The notes under the pieces: model-generated
Databases searched by the model: none
What the model was told of the DNA's origin: nothing
Seen by the model: the letters and a program-made list of their open reading frames with translations, nothing else
Made by a program: the position numbers and the translations under genes
Source: Lepidostoma basale
Lineage: Eukaryota > Arthropoda > Insecta > Trichoptera > Lepidostomatidae
Assembly: GCA_022606425.2 (NCBI GenBank)
Contig: JAHDVF020001472.1
Coordinates: 103,707-167,706 of the forward strand
DNA length: 64,000 nucleotides
Direction of reading: 5' to 3'
In this document: piece by piece, positions 1 through 12,076 of the stretch
Numbering within the stretch: the first letter of the stretch is position 1
How the letters are laid out: each line of letters begins with the position of its first letter

Positions 1-29
1 ATTCTGTAAATTACATATATTCATTTGTT

Positions 30-640
30 ATTTATTGTTTCTTGAACAATGATGTAAAACTCCATTTTAAATAATTAATACGAATGAAAACGTCAGTTTT
101 CTAGTAGTTATATTATATTTTATGGGAATGATTCGAGATTAGATTGACATTTTTCACGAAACGTGTTGTAGTGTCGACACTTCTCAACGTATTGACCTCG
201 AACCAGTCTCGTTGCGGAAGGGAAGGGTCAGGCTACACGGGAGTATAGCCAACATGTCGAAAATAAAATCCATCCGATCGTGAGAGCCTCAGTACACTTA
301 CTTTCTAGATATGCCTCGTATGTTTCGCTCTTCTAAGGCATTATCGAATGTGACGAAATTCAGCTCATTGCTGTTTATCTACACTACTAAATGGAGCAGA
401 ATATGGCATTTAACGAAAATTGACGTGACTTTGTACATATATAAAGTCATATCAGTTTTCGTTAATTACCATATTCTGCTCCATTTACTAGTGTATATAA
501 ACGAGCGAAAATTTCGTCACATTTGATAATGCCTTAGAATGGTGAAACATGTCATTCCCATAAAATATAATAAAACTTCTAGAAAACTAAACGTTTTCAT
601 TCGTATTAATCATATGTTATTTATTGATCATTTACCAAGA
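30..640. repeat. FB1 foldback MITE, copy with large nested hairpin
   Basis: Two arms in inverted orientation (about 69-130 and 552-612) share the core CGTTTTCTAGAAGTTTTATT followed by TTTATGGGAATGA. Inside lies a second inverted pair (316-420 against 445-545) containing TTCGCYCTTCTAAGGCATTA and TGGAGCAGAATATGG. The whole can fold into one long hairpin. The same arms recur about a dozen times in this window, so this is a mobile family rather than a unique structure. The short ORF at 311-526 is hairpin sequence and not a gene. Confidence 0.75.
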
Positions 641-1720
641 ACGTGGCTTTAATACCTCCCAACTGGGGTAACCCGTTCTAGGGAGGCATTTTTTTCACTC
701 TGTAATTATAATCTCAATAGAACAAATACAAAATAAGGGAATAAATAGGGAACAAAGGGAACCAAACATATAATCATAACATGTTTTAATTTATAATTAA
801 TTGGCTTATACAATTTATTAAAACTATTTTAATACAATTTTAATTATATTTATAATTTTTTAAATTGTCTATTGTCATTTATTGTGGGACGTTTATATGT
901 TTGTTCTTTAAATTGAACAGTTTGGGTCCGAGATAGTAGTATTGTCTTTATGCAAAAAAGTGTTAGCCTAAATACAATAGTGTGAAAAATTACACGACTG
1001 TGTATTATAGTTTCTCAATTATAGAGAGAGGGTTAGATTGTATATACTTTTTAACTATACTTGTATGTTGGGACGTTTAACTATACTTATATGTTGGGAC
1101 ATTTTAATAACCAAGTTGTTAGAGTCCGTTCCTTTCGGGGAGATTGTTTGCAATAGTGTGAGTGACAGTGCGTTTACAAAAAAGTTTCGCTGTTTTTTTC
1201 TATATTATATAATATTTTTCAAATATTATTGTATATAAAAAAAATTTAAGTTAAAAATAGTTTTTATTCAAAAATTATAAAAAAATATATATTTTTTTAT
1301 AAAAAATAAAAATGATATCAGTTCTAATTGTAATAATGACAAAATTTTTGTTAATTACAATTTTAATGTTATTCATTGATTTTTCTTGAAAAAAACCCAT
1401 TAAAATTCAAAACGAAATTTCTTGATTTCAATGAACTTTTTCAAATATCTGGTGCTAATTTGTGTTATTACTGGAATTCTGAAACAAAAACACTAACACA
1501 AACATGACCTTCCATCGTTAAAATTTTGCTAATTTAATACAATAGTAATTTTCTAATCACCGAGTATTTTAGGAGCAAATGCCATACGATTCGCCTACTT
1601 TGATCCACGTCAGATGGTTCAACCAATCAGATAGCTTTCTACGAGTATAACGAATTTGGGAGGTATTACTCACACTATTTAAATTATTTCCCCTGAATTA
1701 ACTATATTTGTTGCCCCCAG
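641..1720. other. AT-rich non-coding stretch upstream of cuticle exon
   Basis: No convincing coding region is visible. The stretch is strongly AT-rich with poly-A/T runs around 1190-1320. It ends in the polypyrimidine tract and AG (TTGCCCCCAG, 1711-1720) that precede the cuticle exon, so it is at least partly intron of that gene. Confidence 0.5.
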
Positions 1721-2789
1721 GACGAGGCTGCCCTGTTCAAGAAGCAGGCGGAAAGCGCGCACTACCAGTTCGAGAGCCTGGTGGACGACGGCATCATGGA
1801 CCACGGCCACTACCGCATGGAGAAGCGCGACGGCCTGGCCGTGGAGGGAGCCTACTCGTACAGCGACGGCTTCTTCCGTCGCACCGTGCACTACGTGGCC
1901 GACGACAAGGGATTCAGGATCATCAAGTAAGCCAACGATTACACACTTTCAATAAATTAATACTTACCTATAACAATCACCTTACCTTAAAAATACCACC
2001 ATACCTTAAAAACCGAAAAATACCGATCAACCTGAAACGAAAAGTCCATGAAGCCTGCGTTCTGCCAGTTGGTACTTATGGTCTTAAAACTGTTACATTG
2101 TCCAAACAAAGTGCCGAGAAACTACGAGTGACCCAAAGAGCCATGGAAAGAGCTATGTAAGAAACAGATTCAGAAACGATACGGTGAGAGAAAAAACAAA
2201 GGTCATTGACATCATCCACCGGGTGGCGACTCTAAAATGACAATGGGCAGGTGACGTAGCCAGAAGCTCAGATGAAAAGTGGACAAGAAGACTGCTGACT
2301 TGGAGACCGTGGACGGCAAAGAGAATCAAATCAAATCAAATCAGTTTATTTCATCAACAAACATTACAAATTTTATTTTTAAGGCATCTATTGAGAACAG
2401 GTAAAAAAAATAGACCTTTATTAATATCTTCTTCTCAGTCGTATTCCTCATGATTGAGGGTCGTGTCTATCCTGTAAACTATTAAGTCGCGGCTGCTTCA
2501 TCCGCCTAGACGGGTCGTCCACTTCGAAGCGCGTTTTCCCTGCTTGAATTTTTTAGATACCGTCAAATCTGACTATAGCGCATCATGCTTTCTTGATTTT
2601 GTTTTGACATAACAAACACTTTTCCTTGCTAAATACAATATACATTTTTGCAGGGAGGAGCAAGAACCCATTGGAGATGGTCCCGTGGTGGACCTGAACG
2701 GGAAAGCTGTCGTGAGATCATCCCTGGGCTCTGAGTATACCGTTACCTTGGACGACTACCAGAAGAAGAGCGCCGAAACTTCACATTAA
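1721..2789 (+). CDS. Cuticular protein with Rebers-Riddiford-type chitin-binding domain, 3' two exons (partial)
   Basis: Structural protein of the extracellular cuticle, expected to bind chitin through its beta-sheet RR (chitin_bind_4) domain. Exon 1721-1926 follows an acceptor TTGCCCCCAG and ends AA|GTAAGC. Exon 2654-2789 follows TTTTTTGCAG and restores the split codon AA|G without a frame change. The reading frame gives 114 residues: HYQFESLVDDG, then an aromatic-rich EKRDGLAVEGAYSYSDGFFR segment ending in TVHYVADDKGFR (the RR signature G-x-Y-S-Y-x-D-G and Y-x-A-D-x-x-G-F). A second-exon tail contains EPIGDGPVVDLNGK and stops at TAA 2787-2789. The first coding exon with the signal peptide and start codon was not found upstream and may lie outside the window. 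GC content is far above the flanks, as usual for cuticle genes. The intron 1927-2653 is filled with three retroelement remnants. The family is clear; the RR subclass is not decided. Confidence 0.9.
1990..2325 (+). mobile_element. LINE tail, family L-E (5'-truncated, degenerate), in cuticle intron
   Basis: Interrupted frames read KVHEACVLPVGTYG, then LRVTQRAMERAM, and further on TRRLLTWRPWTAKR. This is the conserved region behind the reverse transcriptase of RTE-like LINEs. It resembles the copies at 16440, 32865 and 61735. Stops and frameshifts show that it is dead. Confidence 0.7.
2326..2425 (-). mobile_element. Retroelement 3' end with (GATTT)n tail
   Basis: Read on the minus strand it ends AATAAACTGATTTGATTTGATT. 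The same sequence, including CTCAATAGATGCCTTAAA, occurs in plus orientation at 33540-33640. This is the 3'-UTR of a non-LTR element with a pentanucleotide tail. Confidence 0.6.
2426..2545 (-). mobile_element. LINE tail, family L-C fragment
   Basis: The minus strand has GGATAGACACGACCCTCAATCATGAGG followed by a (GAA)-rich tail. The same tail flanks the large nest at 48565-48609. Only the extreme 3' end is present. Confidence 0.55.
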
Positions 2790-2831
2790 TTTTAAATAGG
2801 TACTTATATTCTTAGAAGAACTTCTTGTGTT

Positions 2832-2837
2832 AATAAA
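2832..2837 (+). terminator. Polyadenylation signal of the cuticle gene
   Basis: Canonical AATAAA lies 43 bases past the TAA stop of the cuticular protein exon. Confidence 0.7.
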
Positions 2838-4349
2838 AATATATTTATCATACACAGATTTTTGTTTTCCATGAAATGAACGATACATGCTACCTTATAT
2901 TGAGACGTAACTACAATTAAAATTATTTGATAATGTTTGAAGTAGAACTTTATTTAATATTTCAAAAGTATTGTACTTATATCGATTACTAAGCACACTT
3001 TAAAAATATGCATAAGCAATAATATGAATCGCCTGACAGATAACAATTTGAGAATAATATAAAACCGAATAGTACGTTTAAACCTACGCGCAGCTTAGTT
3101 GTCGCCATTTTAAAAATAATTTTTATTCAAAATGGCGACAGAAAAGCTGCTCGGATAGGCGAACAAATCACCGCCAAAAATGATCGATATCGTGGTGCTT
3201 GAAATTGGAACTATAATGAATTAATGATACCTTGATTAATAACTTCAAAAAATGTAGAAATACAGATTATTCAATTAAACATTTGAAATTTTTTAATTAA
3301 ATATAATTAACCCTTAGTCGAGAGCGGTCCCGTACGGGACCGATGATTTCGCTATCAGATTACACTGATTTATGACAATAGTATTCAAAATATGAATGCT
3401 TATGTAAATGTCTTTGAGATACCAATCCATAATTTTTTTGCGGTTCCGATAAATATGTTTGTCTTACTTTTCAAGCTTTCGTAAATTATAAACAATCTTT
3501 TATTTTCAAAATGCTTTTTATTTTACCTAAATAGGATGATTAATTTTAGAGATATAATTATTTTATTAAAACATGATTGGGCATTGAGCTACCTTTATTG
3601 CACGCTGCTCACGGACGTTTACAGGTTAAATAGCTTTTTATAGATTTGATAGTGATCAAATCTATAAAAGCCTTTTATAGATTTGATGATTTTATAGTTC
3701 CATTTTAAATTTATACTTTATTTTCGAATGCTACAAATTTCTAAAAGTGCACATTTAAATTTATTAATATAATAAAACACTATTCCGAATATTATTCATA
3801 TCCATTTATTTTAAACATTCAAAAGTGTATAGTATAATAATGCTACACTGATTACATTTATTCAAATACATAAGTATATTTTCAGTACATTCATAATAAA
3901 GACACACATATTTAAAGAGCTTACAGAAATTCTAGATACAGAGGAAAATAAATAAATAAAACAATTTCAAATACCAATTAATCGAAATACATTTACAAAA
4001 AATAGTTTTTTTTCTCAATTTTATTCATCACAGCTTACACGTTGAAGTTGTACGTCAACTTGGCTTATAATATTTGTATACCTATTCCAGTCTTTCACTT
4101 ACAACATTCTTTATAACAAAAGTAAAAATAAAGGTCTCATTTAAAGCGTGTCCTTTAGGGCCGGTTCATAACTAAATCGTTGAAGTTCGTCGTCAAAGAC
4201 TAAACATCAAACGTCATTGACGGGTCAACTTTTAAGATAATTGACAATATTTGTAGTGAATTGAGTATTCAACAATTTTAGTCGATAGATAATGTTTGGT
4301 ATATTGATTTTCTCTTCTGCATATTATTAAACATCATTCTTATAACGAG
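2838..4349. other. Intergenic AT-rich stretch, no gene seen
   Basis: Contains an inverted pair around the motif GTCGCCATTTT (about 3100-3116 and 3128-3140). It also has a TTAA followed by CCCTTAGTCG and an 18-bp perfect palindrome CGGTCCCGTACGGGACCG (about 3325-3342), which resembles a piggyBac-type end without a recognised partner. No coding region is supported. Confidence 0.5.
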
Positions 4350-4617
4350 CACCGTGAGAGCCGGTCGCCTAGCATGGATTGGGCACGTATGCCGAGCCGA
4401 AGAGACCAGAGCAATCAAGGCCCTGTACGCGTCTAGACCGACTGGAGTAAGACCTCTAGGAAGGCCTAGACAGCGTCCAATGGACAATGTTCTGGCTGAC
4501 CTTGTTAGGTTGGGCGAATCGGACTGCTGGGAGCAAAAGGCGCAGGATCGAGGAGCTTGGCGAAAAATCATCAAGGAGGCTAAAACTCTTCAAGAGTTAT
4601 ATGGCCATAGGAAGTAA
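4350..4617 (+). mobile_element. LINE tail, family L-G, with (AAGT)n end
   Basis: An open 87-residue frame reads GRLAWIGHVCRAEETRAIKA, then GRPRQRPMDNV, then DRGAWRKIIKEAKTLQELYG and stop. The W-x-GH-x-x-R and GRPR-x-R motifs are typical of the extreme C-terminus of LINE endonuclease-reverse transcriptase proteins. The copy ends in AAGTAAGTAAGTA. Everything upstream, including the catalytic reverse transcriptase, is missing. Confidence 0.8.
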
Positions 4618-5625
4618 GTAAGTATCTATTATTCTACACGGGGAATCAAAACAGGCGTTTAACACGTATTGTAGGTAATACGTGTTTGCAGTTAATTGTT
4701 GTTTTTTAATATGATTTTGAGAAGTTAAACAGATCGCTAATGAAACCGGCCCGTAGGATCGTTAATAGTAATTCATTTTTTCACTTTAATCTAAAACTTA
4801 AATTTAACAAACAATTAAAGCATTATTTAATACGAAGCCAAACTATATCTTAAACAAATCGAATAATCTCGTTGATCTCAAGGTGCAATATGCTTTATCT
4901 AGTATGTACGCAATGAAACTATAACTCAGCATATTTGTTACATAAAGCGTTAGCTACACGTAACATATGTTTCGTTTTAAAATTAACAGTAGATAGGATA
5001 GCAATTTACGGTTACTAAGTAAGTAACGTACGCATCTTATATTTGATCTGAGATTCAACTGAAACTGGACTACGTAAGAATATTATATTTTTTTATTAAC
5101 AAACCCCGAAAATGCATTACAAGTATTTTATTACAGGTTTCCTAATTCATGTGACGTAAATATTGTGCAAAATGATCAAAAGCTTTACATTAAACTCATT
5201 TTGCCAACTTTCTTGCTAGTGAAGTGTTTGGGTAATTTTTTGCTGATTAAATTTCAAATGTTTAGAGCAAGGTTTTCACTGTTTATTTTTAAGTCATTTT
5301 AGATAACTAAACGGTAAGTACACATAAATAGTCCTATTAGAGTCATTACTCATAATTAAAGTGATAATTTAACAATCTGTTATATTTCAAGTTGGCAAGT
5401 ACGAATATAGACGGATGAAAATTAGTTAATATTTAATATACATTATAAACATGACATCAAGAATACCAGTTTAGTTCTTATATAAATATGTCGTGTTAAT
5501 GTTTGAAGGGAAAAAAAAAATCATAATAAATCACGCTTTCATTCTTAAATTTCTCGCTTGGCAATTCCTCTCAAGAAATAAATTATCTCATACAACGTTT
5601 TGCCGCGCATTTCATTTTCATTGAT
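4618..5625. other. Intergenic AT-rich stretch, no gene seen
   Basis: No ORF with recognisable motifs, no tandem array and no obvious terminal repeats were found by eye. Confidence 0.4.
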
Positions 5626-5628
5626 TTA

Positions 5629-6075
5629 GGGTGCCTGTCCACCGGCGCGGAGCGAGGCAGCGAAGCGGAGCGAGGGAGTAACGCGGAGCGGAGTTGCGGA
5701 CTGTGTCTGTCCATAGACGCGGAGCTAGGTAGCAGAGCGGAGTTGCGGACTGTGTTATTCCATACGCAGAGCTAGGCCGCGAGTCCGCTTCTCCGCTCCG
5801 CGTCCTCGCTTCGCTTCCCGGTTTTGTACGAATTTTTAAACTAGTTCGCAACTCCCTGTCCACTGAAGAGAAGCGGAGATTTTATGCAATTGGTCTCTAC
5901 ACAAAATGTTTATGTAGAAATAATTATATGATTATTTAACATGTAGTCAATACTATAATAGTAAAAAGATCAATTTAAAAAACGCAGCGTTCATACTTTG
6001 GAATTCATGATATTGGTGGATTTTTATCTCGCTCACGGCTCCGCCACCCAGCTCCGCTCCGGTGGACAGGCACCC
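5629..6075. mobile_element. PIF/Harbinger-like MITE, 447 bp, TTA target duplication
   Basis: The left end GGGTGCCTGTCCACCGG is matched by the inverted right end CCGGTGGACAGGCACCC. The flanking 3-bp TTA (5626-5628 and 6076-6078) is a target-site duplication, the length used by PIF/Harbinger elements. The interior is rich in GCGGAGCG-like blocks and has no transposase, so it is non-autonomous. Confidence 0.85.
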
Positions 6076-6674
6076 TTATACTTGAGTGCCTGTAAATGCT
6101 ACCAAAAACGTACTGGTGTAATAAGAAAGAAGAAATACATTTAAATGAAGAAGACCTTGCAAAATAACGGTATGTAAAAGATACTTTTTAAAATATAGAT
6201 AACAAACTCTTTTCCATTAGAAAGAACCGGCTTTCAAAAGTCAACACACATCTTCGTCAATGCCCATGCCATTCGCCAAATTTCCTGCGGAAACCCTGAT
6301 TATCCTAATGTCAACATGTCTTCAGTGAAAAGTATTGTGTAGAGATCTATGAAGTGTGTAATATGAACGAACAATGATAGACGTAATAAATTAACATGCA
6401 TTGATACATTTAACTACATCGTGTACATTGTAAACACTTATGACCAACTACATACAGAGTGACAAAAACTTCAATTTATTCACGTATATATTTAATCGTA
6501 AAGATCTATTATATATCCAATCAATCCGATATAAGACAAAAATGTATTTTTGCACGAATAATAATAATAGAATACTGTATTATTAACATTATTTTTCATA
6601 TATATTTGGTATACTCGAGGAATTATCGCGTCTAGAGTTACATAGATACATATGCAAGAATTATTTAAGTTTTT

Positions 6675-6940
6675 AAGGATTAATTGTATCTGAATAGAGA
6701 CGAAGATGCAAATTGGAAACAGAATATGATGGTCGAGGCGTTTACAAGACTTATGACCTATCATTGGTTGGGTTAAGTGCACGCTTTATGTAATACAACA
6801 TTCCCCTATTCCGCACTTCTTACGACCACCACGTCTGACAATTTTTTGGATGATGTATATATGCTACAATGTCGGACAATACTTCACATTTTTTAGTTCA
6901 ATCTACACTAGCGCCATCTATTAAGAAATTATTTAAGTAT
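6675..6940 (+). mobile_element. P2 long-hairpin MITE, single arm
   Basis: Runs from AATTAATTGTATCTGAATAG through GGAAACAGAATATG and CATTGGTTGGGTTAAG to AATCTACACTAGCGCCATCTA. The same arm appears in both orientations at 22383-22897 and 25993-26500. Here the second arm is absent, so this is a half copy. Confidence 0.7.
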
Positions 6941-6944
6941 TGGG

Positions 6945-7265
6945 TACAATAATTAATACGAATGTAAACGTTTGTTTTTTTGAAAGTTTTATTTTAATTT
7001 ATGAGAATGACGTATTTGCCTTGCTCTGGTAGTTTTTTCTTCTCTTCTCGCTGCACATATCTCCATTGCTGGATGGTAAGGTTAGGTAAGGTTAGGTTGA
7101 ACTTCAAGCAGTATCAAATCTGAAATATCCTGCGTGACTCTTATCTGGATTGACTGAATCCGACTGGTGTTATGTTATCAGCCAATCTTCTTTTGGGGTC
7201 AGATCATTATAATAAAATAAAATTCAACGCCTAGAAAACTGACGTTTTCATTCGTGATAATTATT
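6945..7265. mobile_element. FB1 foldback MITE, divergent copy
   Basis: Left arm 6950-7015 (ATTAATACGAATGTAAACG) and inverted right arm 7205-7262 (GAAAACTGACGTTTTCATTCGT) match the FB1 family. The middle differs from other copies. Confidence 0.65.
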
Positions 7266-7918
7266 TAATAAATATATTGAGTAATGGTTGGGTAGGAGTA
7301 AAATGTAGAATTTTAATTCGATTGTAATAGAATTAACTTCAAAATATAGCAAAAGAAGTGAATTAATATTACACTCATTGTATTTTCACAATTTTTTTTA
7401 AAAATATGGAATCTTATGATGCGCTAAGCGATCGCTGCGTAGGCCGGTTATTTTTTTAATGAACTTCAGTGTATTGAACAGTTTTTTCCTCTCATCTTTA
7501 AATACTACTCTCAAATGGTCGCTTGGTCCTCCCAAATTTCTTAAAAAAAACTGTTTTACAATATACAAATCAGTTCCTACAATACTTATTGTTATTCTCG
7601 ACAAAATTTATTATAAATACTCGTTCTTTAATACTTTTAAGTACTCTTTATACCGAAATCGTTTGAATTGCAAAACCCGGGAACTTGGAAATTAATCGTG
7701 CAACTGGGTGTGTATTATTATTGGAACATTTCGTATAATAATGCTGTCTTCTGGACGGGTATTTTAACGACCGAGTTTAATGATATTATATCCATACGTA
7801 TTTGGTAACATGTCATTTTAACCCATTGTCTGCGGGAAGGGTATAAAATACCCGTTTCTTGGACTGGTGGTGCCCAGCGGGAAGTGTATAAATGTACTTT
7901 TACACTTTATGGCTGTCT
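7266..7918. other. Intergenic stretch, no gene seen
   Basis: The two overlapping small ORFs here (7398-7695, opposite strands) have no recognisable motif and AT-driven codon composition. TTAACCCATTGTCTGCGGG near 7816 looks like an isolated piggyBac-type end, with no partner found. Confidence 0.4.
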
Positions 7919-8530
7919 TTCCACTTGCGGTCGTTCTATTTTCGTCCCACTTGCGGTCAATAAATATGAATAAATGCAAATAGTGCCAGTTGTGATCTCA
8001 CTTACGGTCATTAAAATAACTTTATAATTCGGTAATTCAAAATTGCGGATCAAAAAATCATCAGGTAGATAAAAATAATGGTCAAATTGCCCTCCATACT
8101 AGTTTTCTTTATTGCGTAGGTAGATGTTTTTTTACGATTATTTTGTCACGCAGTAGCCAGAACATCTAAGAATTACCAAAGAAACGTGGAACTATTTTGG
8201 TAAGAAACACAGAACAAACAACGCCGTAGAAAGTTGGGTTAAGTTAGGTTAGGTTAGATCCTGGAAAATAACAATGTCACAAGAGATTTAAACAAATCTC
8301 CAAATCTCTAGCTTATATTAAAAAACTTCAATAAATAATTAGATATGTAGGTAAAATATTATAACTTGAATAATAAAAACTGAACAAATTTTATTTGTTT
8401 TTTAAATAAACCCATTAGAAATTATTAAATTTTCTTTGACCGCAAGTGGGGTACTATTAAAATTATTTTCTTTTAATAATATCGAGTGACCGCAAGTGGG
8501 ACGATAATTGTTCTGACCGCAAATGGCACT
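7919..8530. mobile_element. Non-autonomous DNA transposon with inverted sets of subterminal repeats
   Basis: Three copies of CCCACTTGCGGTCA or close variants lie at 7921-7932, 7946-7959 and 7998-8010. Three inverted copies lie at 8437-8451, 8487-8500 and 8514-8526. Clustered subterminal repeats in opposite orientation at two ends are typical binding sites of a DNA-transposon transposase. Exact ends and target duplication were not fixed. Confidence 0.6.
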
Positions 8531-10812
8531 ACTTCATTTTTTTAACACTGTTTTTTCGGCTTTTAAGTCGATTTTTCTCTACATATTTCGAAAGTTTTAC
8601 ACCTTCAACACCAGGATATCGATATAAAATTCATCGGATATGAATTTCTCGCGAACTTGGAGACGTCATACTCCGTGAACTTATTTAATTATGCAACATC
8701 CCCCAAATCTTCAGGGAAACTCCGTAATTCTCTCTTTTGTTCATTTGCATGAGGTTGAAGAAAAAAAACGTACCTACTTAAGTTTATCAGAAAAAAATAA
8801 TTTTATGTTATTATTGTGTTTGATTTTCAAGTTGCTCGTGTTAATATCCACAGACAATGTGTTAAGACACGTTCCCTTTATCACTTATCCCGTTGCGCAT
8901 GTGTTATGATTAACAGTTAGTTAAATAGAGTGTTTTTTAGAAGCATGATATGATATTCTCCTAAATTAACAAGGTTGAAAAGTTATTGATCGTTGATATT
9001 TCGTAACATAAGCGTAATATTGAACCATGGACTTTTGGCAAAACACAGAATACATATTTATCGTAGATCAGAATAATTAAAACGCTTTTAACGTTTATTA
9101 ATTACAACGAGGACATGTGTATTTTACAATAAATCTAATTAATACACAACTTAACGTTACAAAATGCGCACGCGCGAGTAGGACAACTCGTAACTAGAAT
9201 TTTGTTCTTGTTCAAAGGGGACAGTAGAATTATAAAAAGGAATTTTAACTACATTTGAATGATAAATAGGGCATACACAATAAATTGCATAGATTGTAAC
9301 GGTTGGTAGCAGTATGTTTTTGTGGGATTTTGATTAAATCCATGTAATTTGTTTTTCTGAATCAACATTTCAGAGATCGTTGCAGTTTCTATTTTCAGGG
9401 TAGTTTTTTGACTAAAATGATTTTGAAACTTCAGTCGAGAAAAACAAGTGACAAGGATTTACCCAAAATCCCATAAAGCATAGGGCAAATATGTTTCATG
9501 GATGCTGTAGTCACTTAAAAAAAATTAGAAAAATTGTTTTCTTTATCGTTTTATCTTACAAATGTCGAAAATTGAATCGTATCAAGTTTTTTTTTCATTC
9601 GGTTAGGATTGGTTATTTTAGGTCATTTAAAATTTTATGTAATAATAAATTTGTCCCCCTTTCTAACATCTGGCGACGCTGATTGATGTATAATATAATA
9701 TTATATTATAAAATTAAATATTAAATTTATATATGAACACCGATATAAGCATGCACCTACAACTTTTTTTTCAATAGTTTTAATATTATGATAGCAACAT
9801 TAATACCTAATTTATATTATATAAACAATTCAATCAATATTGAATTCCTAAACATACAAATTCTCTTCTCTAACAACTTTTTTGTGCTTAAATGATTGTG
9901 AAAAACGTAATTAAAATAATTTGATGTTTTGATGTAATTATCAGAAGTACGAGTACATTTATATAATAATTCCAATTTTGTTGAAGGTATAAAGCGTTCA
10001 TATCTTGAAGATTTGATGTGTAAATTGTAATTTTAATGCTAGAAACTAGGTTTTTCAGGGTTGATTTAACTTGGAATGTATTAAAAACGTGTATGTACAA
10101 AAGGTTACCATTCATTTTAAAAATACGAAAAAACAACTTATAATCGTAAAATATGTACATTCAAGAGACACTGACATATTTTATGGAATATATTTTCACA
10201 GTGAAAAGAGACACAAAACATTAATATTAGGTTATTATAGTATGCACACAATAAATTAAAAAGTATTTGTAGATGGCCATTTTTGTATGAAGTATTTTTT
10301 AATACATCAAGATTAGAACTGGAATCAAATACCTGGACCATATTTTGATATGCAAAACGTTGGGTAGGTACTACTGTGACTAAGGAGGGGTGTGTTCCGT
10401 TATTGGTCTACCGAGAAGTACTTGACATTAATATGTAAACCAGGGAACTATCGATAACACTCACATAATCCTAGGTATTACGCACCCACTATGACATTTA
10501 TACGATATTTCATCTAACAACTAATTCGCAAATCTGATCAATGCTTCGCACACTGATGCAGATATTAACGCAACTTTTTTATCACGTGAGTTGATGAGCA
10601 TAAAGAATCAAATAAAAATCTTATTCATACAGATGTCTCTGACAAGATTCATCACTATAATACAGAGAACATTAATAACAAATAAATACACACACGTATA
10701 ATATTTTTAAACCTTCAAACAAAACACTGCACTCCGTTGTCAACGAGCCGCGCTCTTCTAGCTCGTGGCGTTACTACGAACGATACGCAAAACCGCCACT
10801 AATTAGCTAAAT
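8531..10812. other. Intergenic AT-rich stretch with an FB2-like fragment
   Basis: Around 8560-8650 there is a degenerate FB2 motif (CATATTTCGAAAGTTTTACACCTTCA). The rest has only short ORFs that I do not recognise and no terminal repeats. I see no gene. Confidence 0.4.
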
Positions 10813-11376
10813 CAGGGGTCTCCAAACATTCCAACCTTAGGGCTATACTGATTACTCCAGTAAGTTCCAAGGGCCTAAACCATTTTAATTAAAAAAAAAA
10901 TCCTGCCATTTTCTATAAATTCTAGACTAGTCGTCGAGTACGCGCCCCGAGAGAGCAAACACTTGCTAAATTTGCTAGTTCAATTTCTATTATGTTGTAC
11001 TGTATTGTCACGACTGCGACACTTGCCAACATCTGGTGGCTACATGTGGAAATGGGTAGTGGTAGTACCCTCTATCCATCGCTAAGGGTACGGCCACACC
11101 GAAGTGCCATAGTAGGAGCCAAAATGAACACCTGGCGAACCAACGTATGGCGCACTATGGGACCGGCCACACTATACGCTCCGCGCCACAGGGCGTGATC
11201 ACAAGCGAACTGTGTCTTAACTGTACCCAGGCACTTCGATGTGGCCGTACCCTAACAGATACTATCATTCTGTGTTTATCACAACAGCAATAAGCTATTA
11301 GTTGATTGATGACACTGGACGTCAGATGTCGCGGATCAGATTGATGTCACTGACAGGCCGTAGTTTGGAGACCCTA
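10813..11376. mobile_element. hAT-like MITE with 8-bp target duplication
   Basis: Left end CAGGGGTCTCCAAAC and inverted right end GTTTGGAGACCCTA are hAT-type termini. Both sides are flanked by the same 8 bases AGCTAAAT (10805-10812 and 11377-11384), the target-duplication length of hAT elements. There is no transposase. A second MITE (11086-11252) sits inside. Confidence 0.88.
11086..11252. mobile_element. PIF/Harbinger-like MITE nested in the hAT element
   Basis: A 23-bp terminal inverted repeat starts GGGTACGGCCACACCGAAG and is 22/23 matched to the right end, which closes GTGGCCGTACCC. It is flanked by TAA on both sides (11083-11085 and 11253-11255). The element is 167 bp long and non-coding. 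Confidence 0.85.
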
Positions 11377-11760
11377 AGCTAAATGATCAGAAGCAAAGCT
11401 TTTGTTCTCATGTTGCTTTACATAAATTAATCCAATATCAAATTCTAGATCTCTATACAACCTCTACAAAAAACACATTTTTATACATCATCCACATAGT
11501 AATAATAATGTCACTACATTGAAAAACATTACACGTATTACGATTATGATAAATCTATCGCCATTTCATTCAACGGTTGTCGCTTGGTAGAGCTGTTCAG
11601 ATCTTATCAGAATCAGCCATGGAACCAACATAATAACGCATCTGCTAAGTAGGAACATGCGTTTTTTTTAAAGACGTTTAAATATACGATGATAGATGAC
11701 TGAAAACATTTTTGTTGCCAACTTTAAATAAATATTAAATGTTTGAATTATTTTGATTAA

Positions 11761-12076
11761 AAGGCGGGCCACACTGTGATAAACATCGGTTTCCACCAAC
11801 GAGCCAGACTAGAACAAACATAAAATTTGTCTTGTATAGGGCTTCTATCTCATTCTACGCCGGGTAAAATAATGCGAGGAAGAGAGATAAACGTACCATG
11901 TTTGTTGAATAGTTTGATAGGATAACCGTATGCAGAAACATCCGCGGTTTAACTCATGGTTTACTAAAATCGACGTTTTTACTACATCTAGAACATGGTT
12001 TAAGTTTGAGTAATAACATTCAGTATACAAATTTTGGTTTCAAACCAGCTTGTTTATCACAGTGTGGCCCGCCTTT
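11761..12076. mobile_element. TIR MITE, about 316 bp
   Basis: The left end AAGGCGGGCCACACTGTGAT continues AAAC and is repeated inverted as GTTT plus ATCACAGTGTGGCCCGCCTT at 12052-12075. The ORF on the minus strand inside it has no recognisable domain. No clear target duplication was found, so the superfamily is open. Confidence 0.8.
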
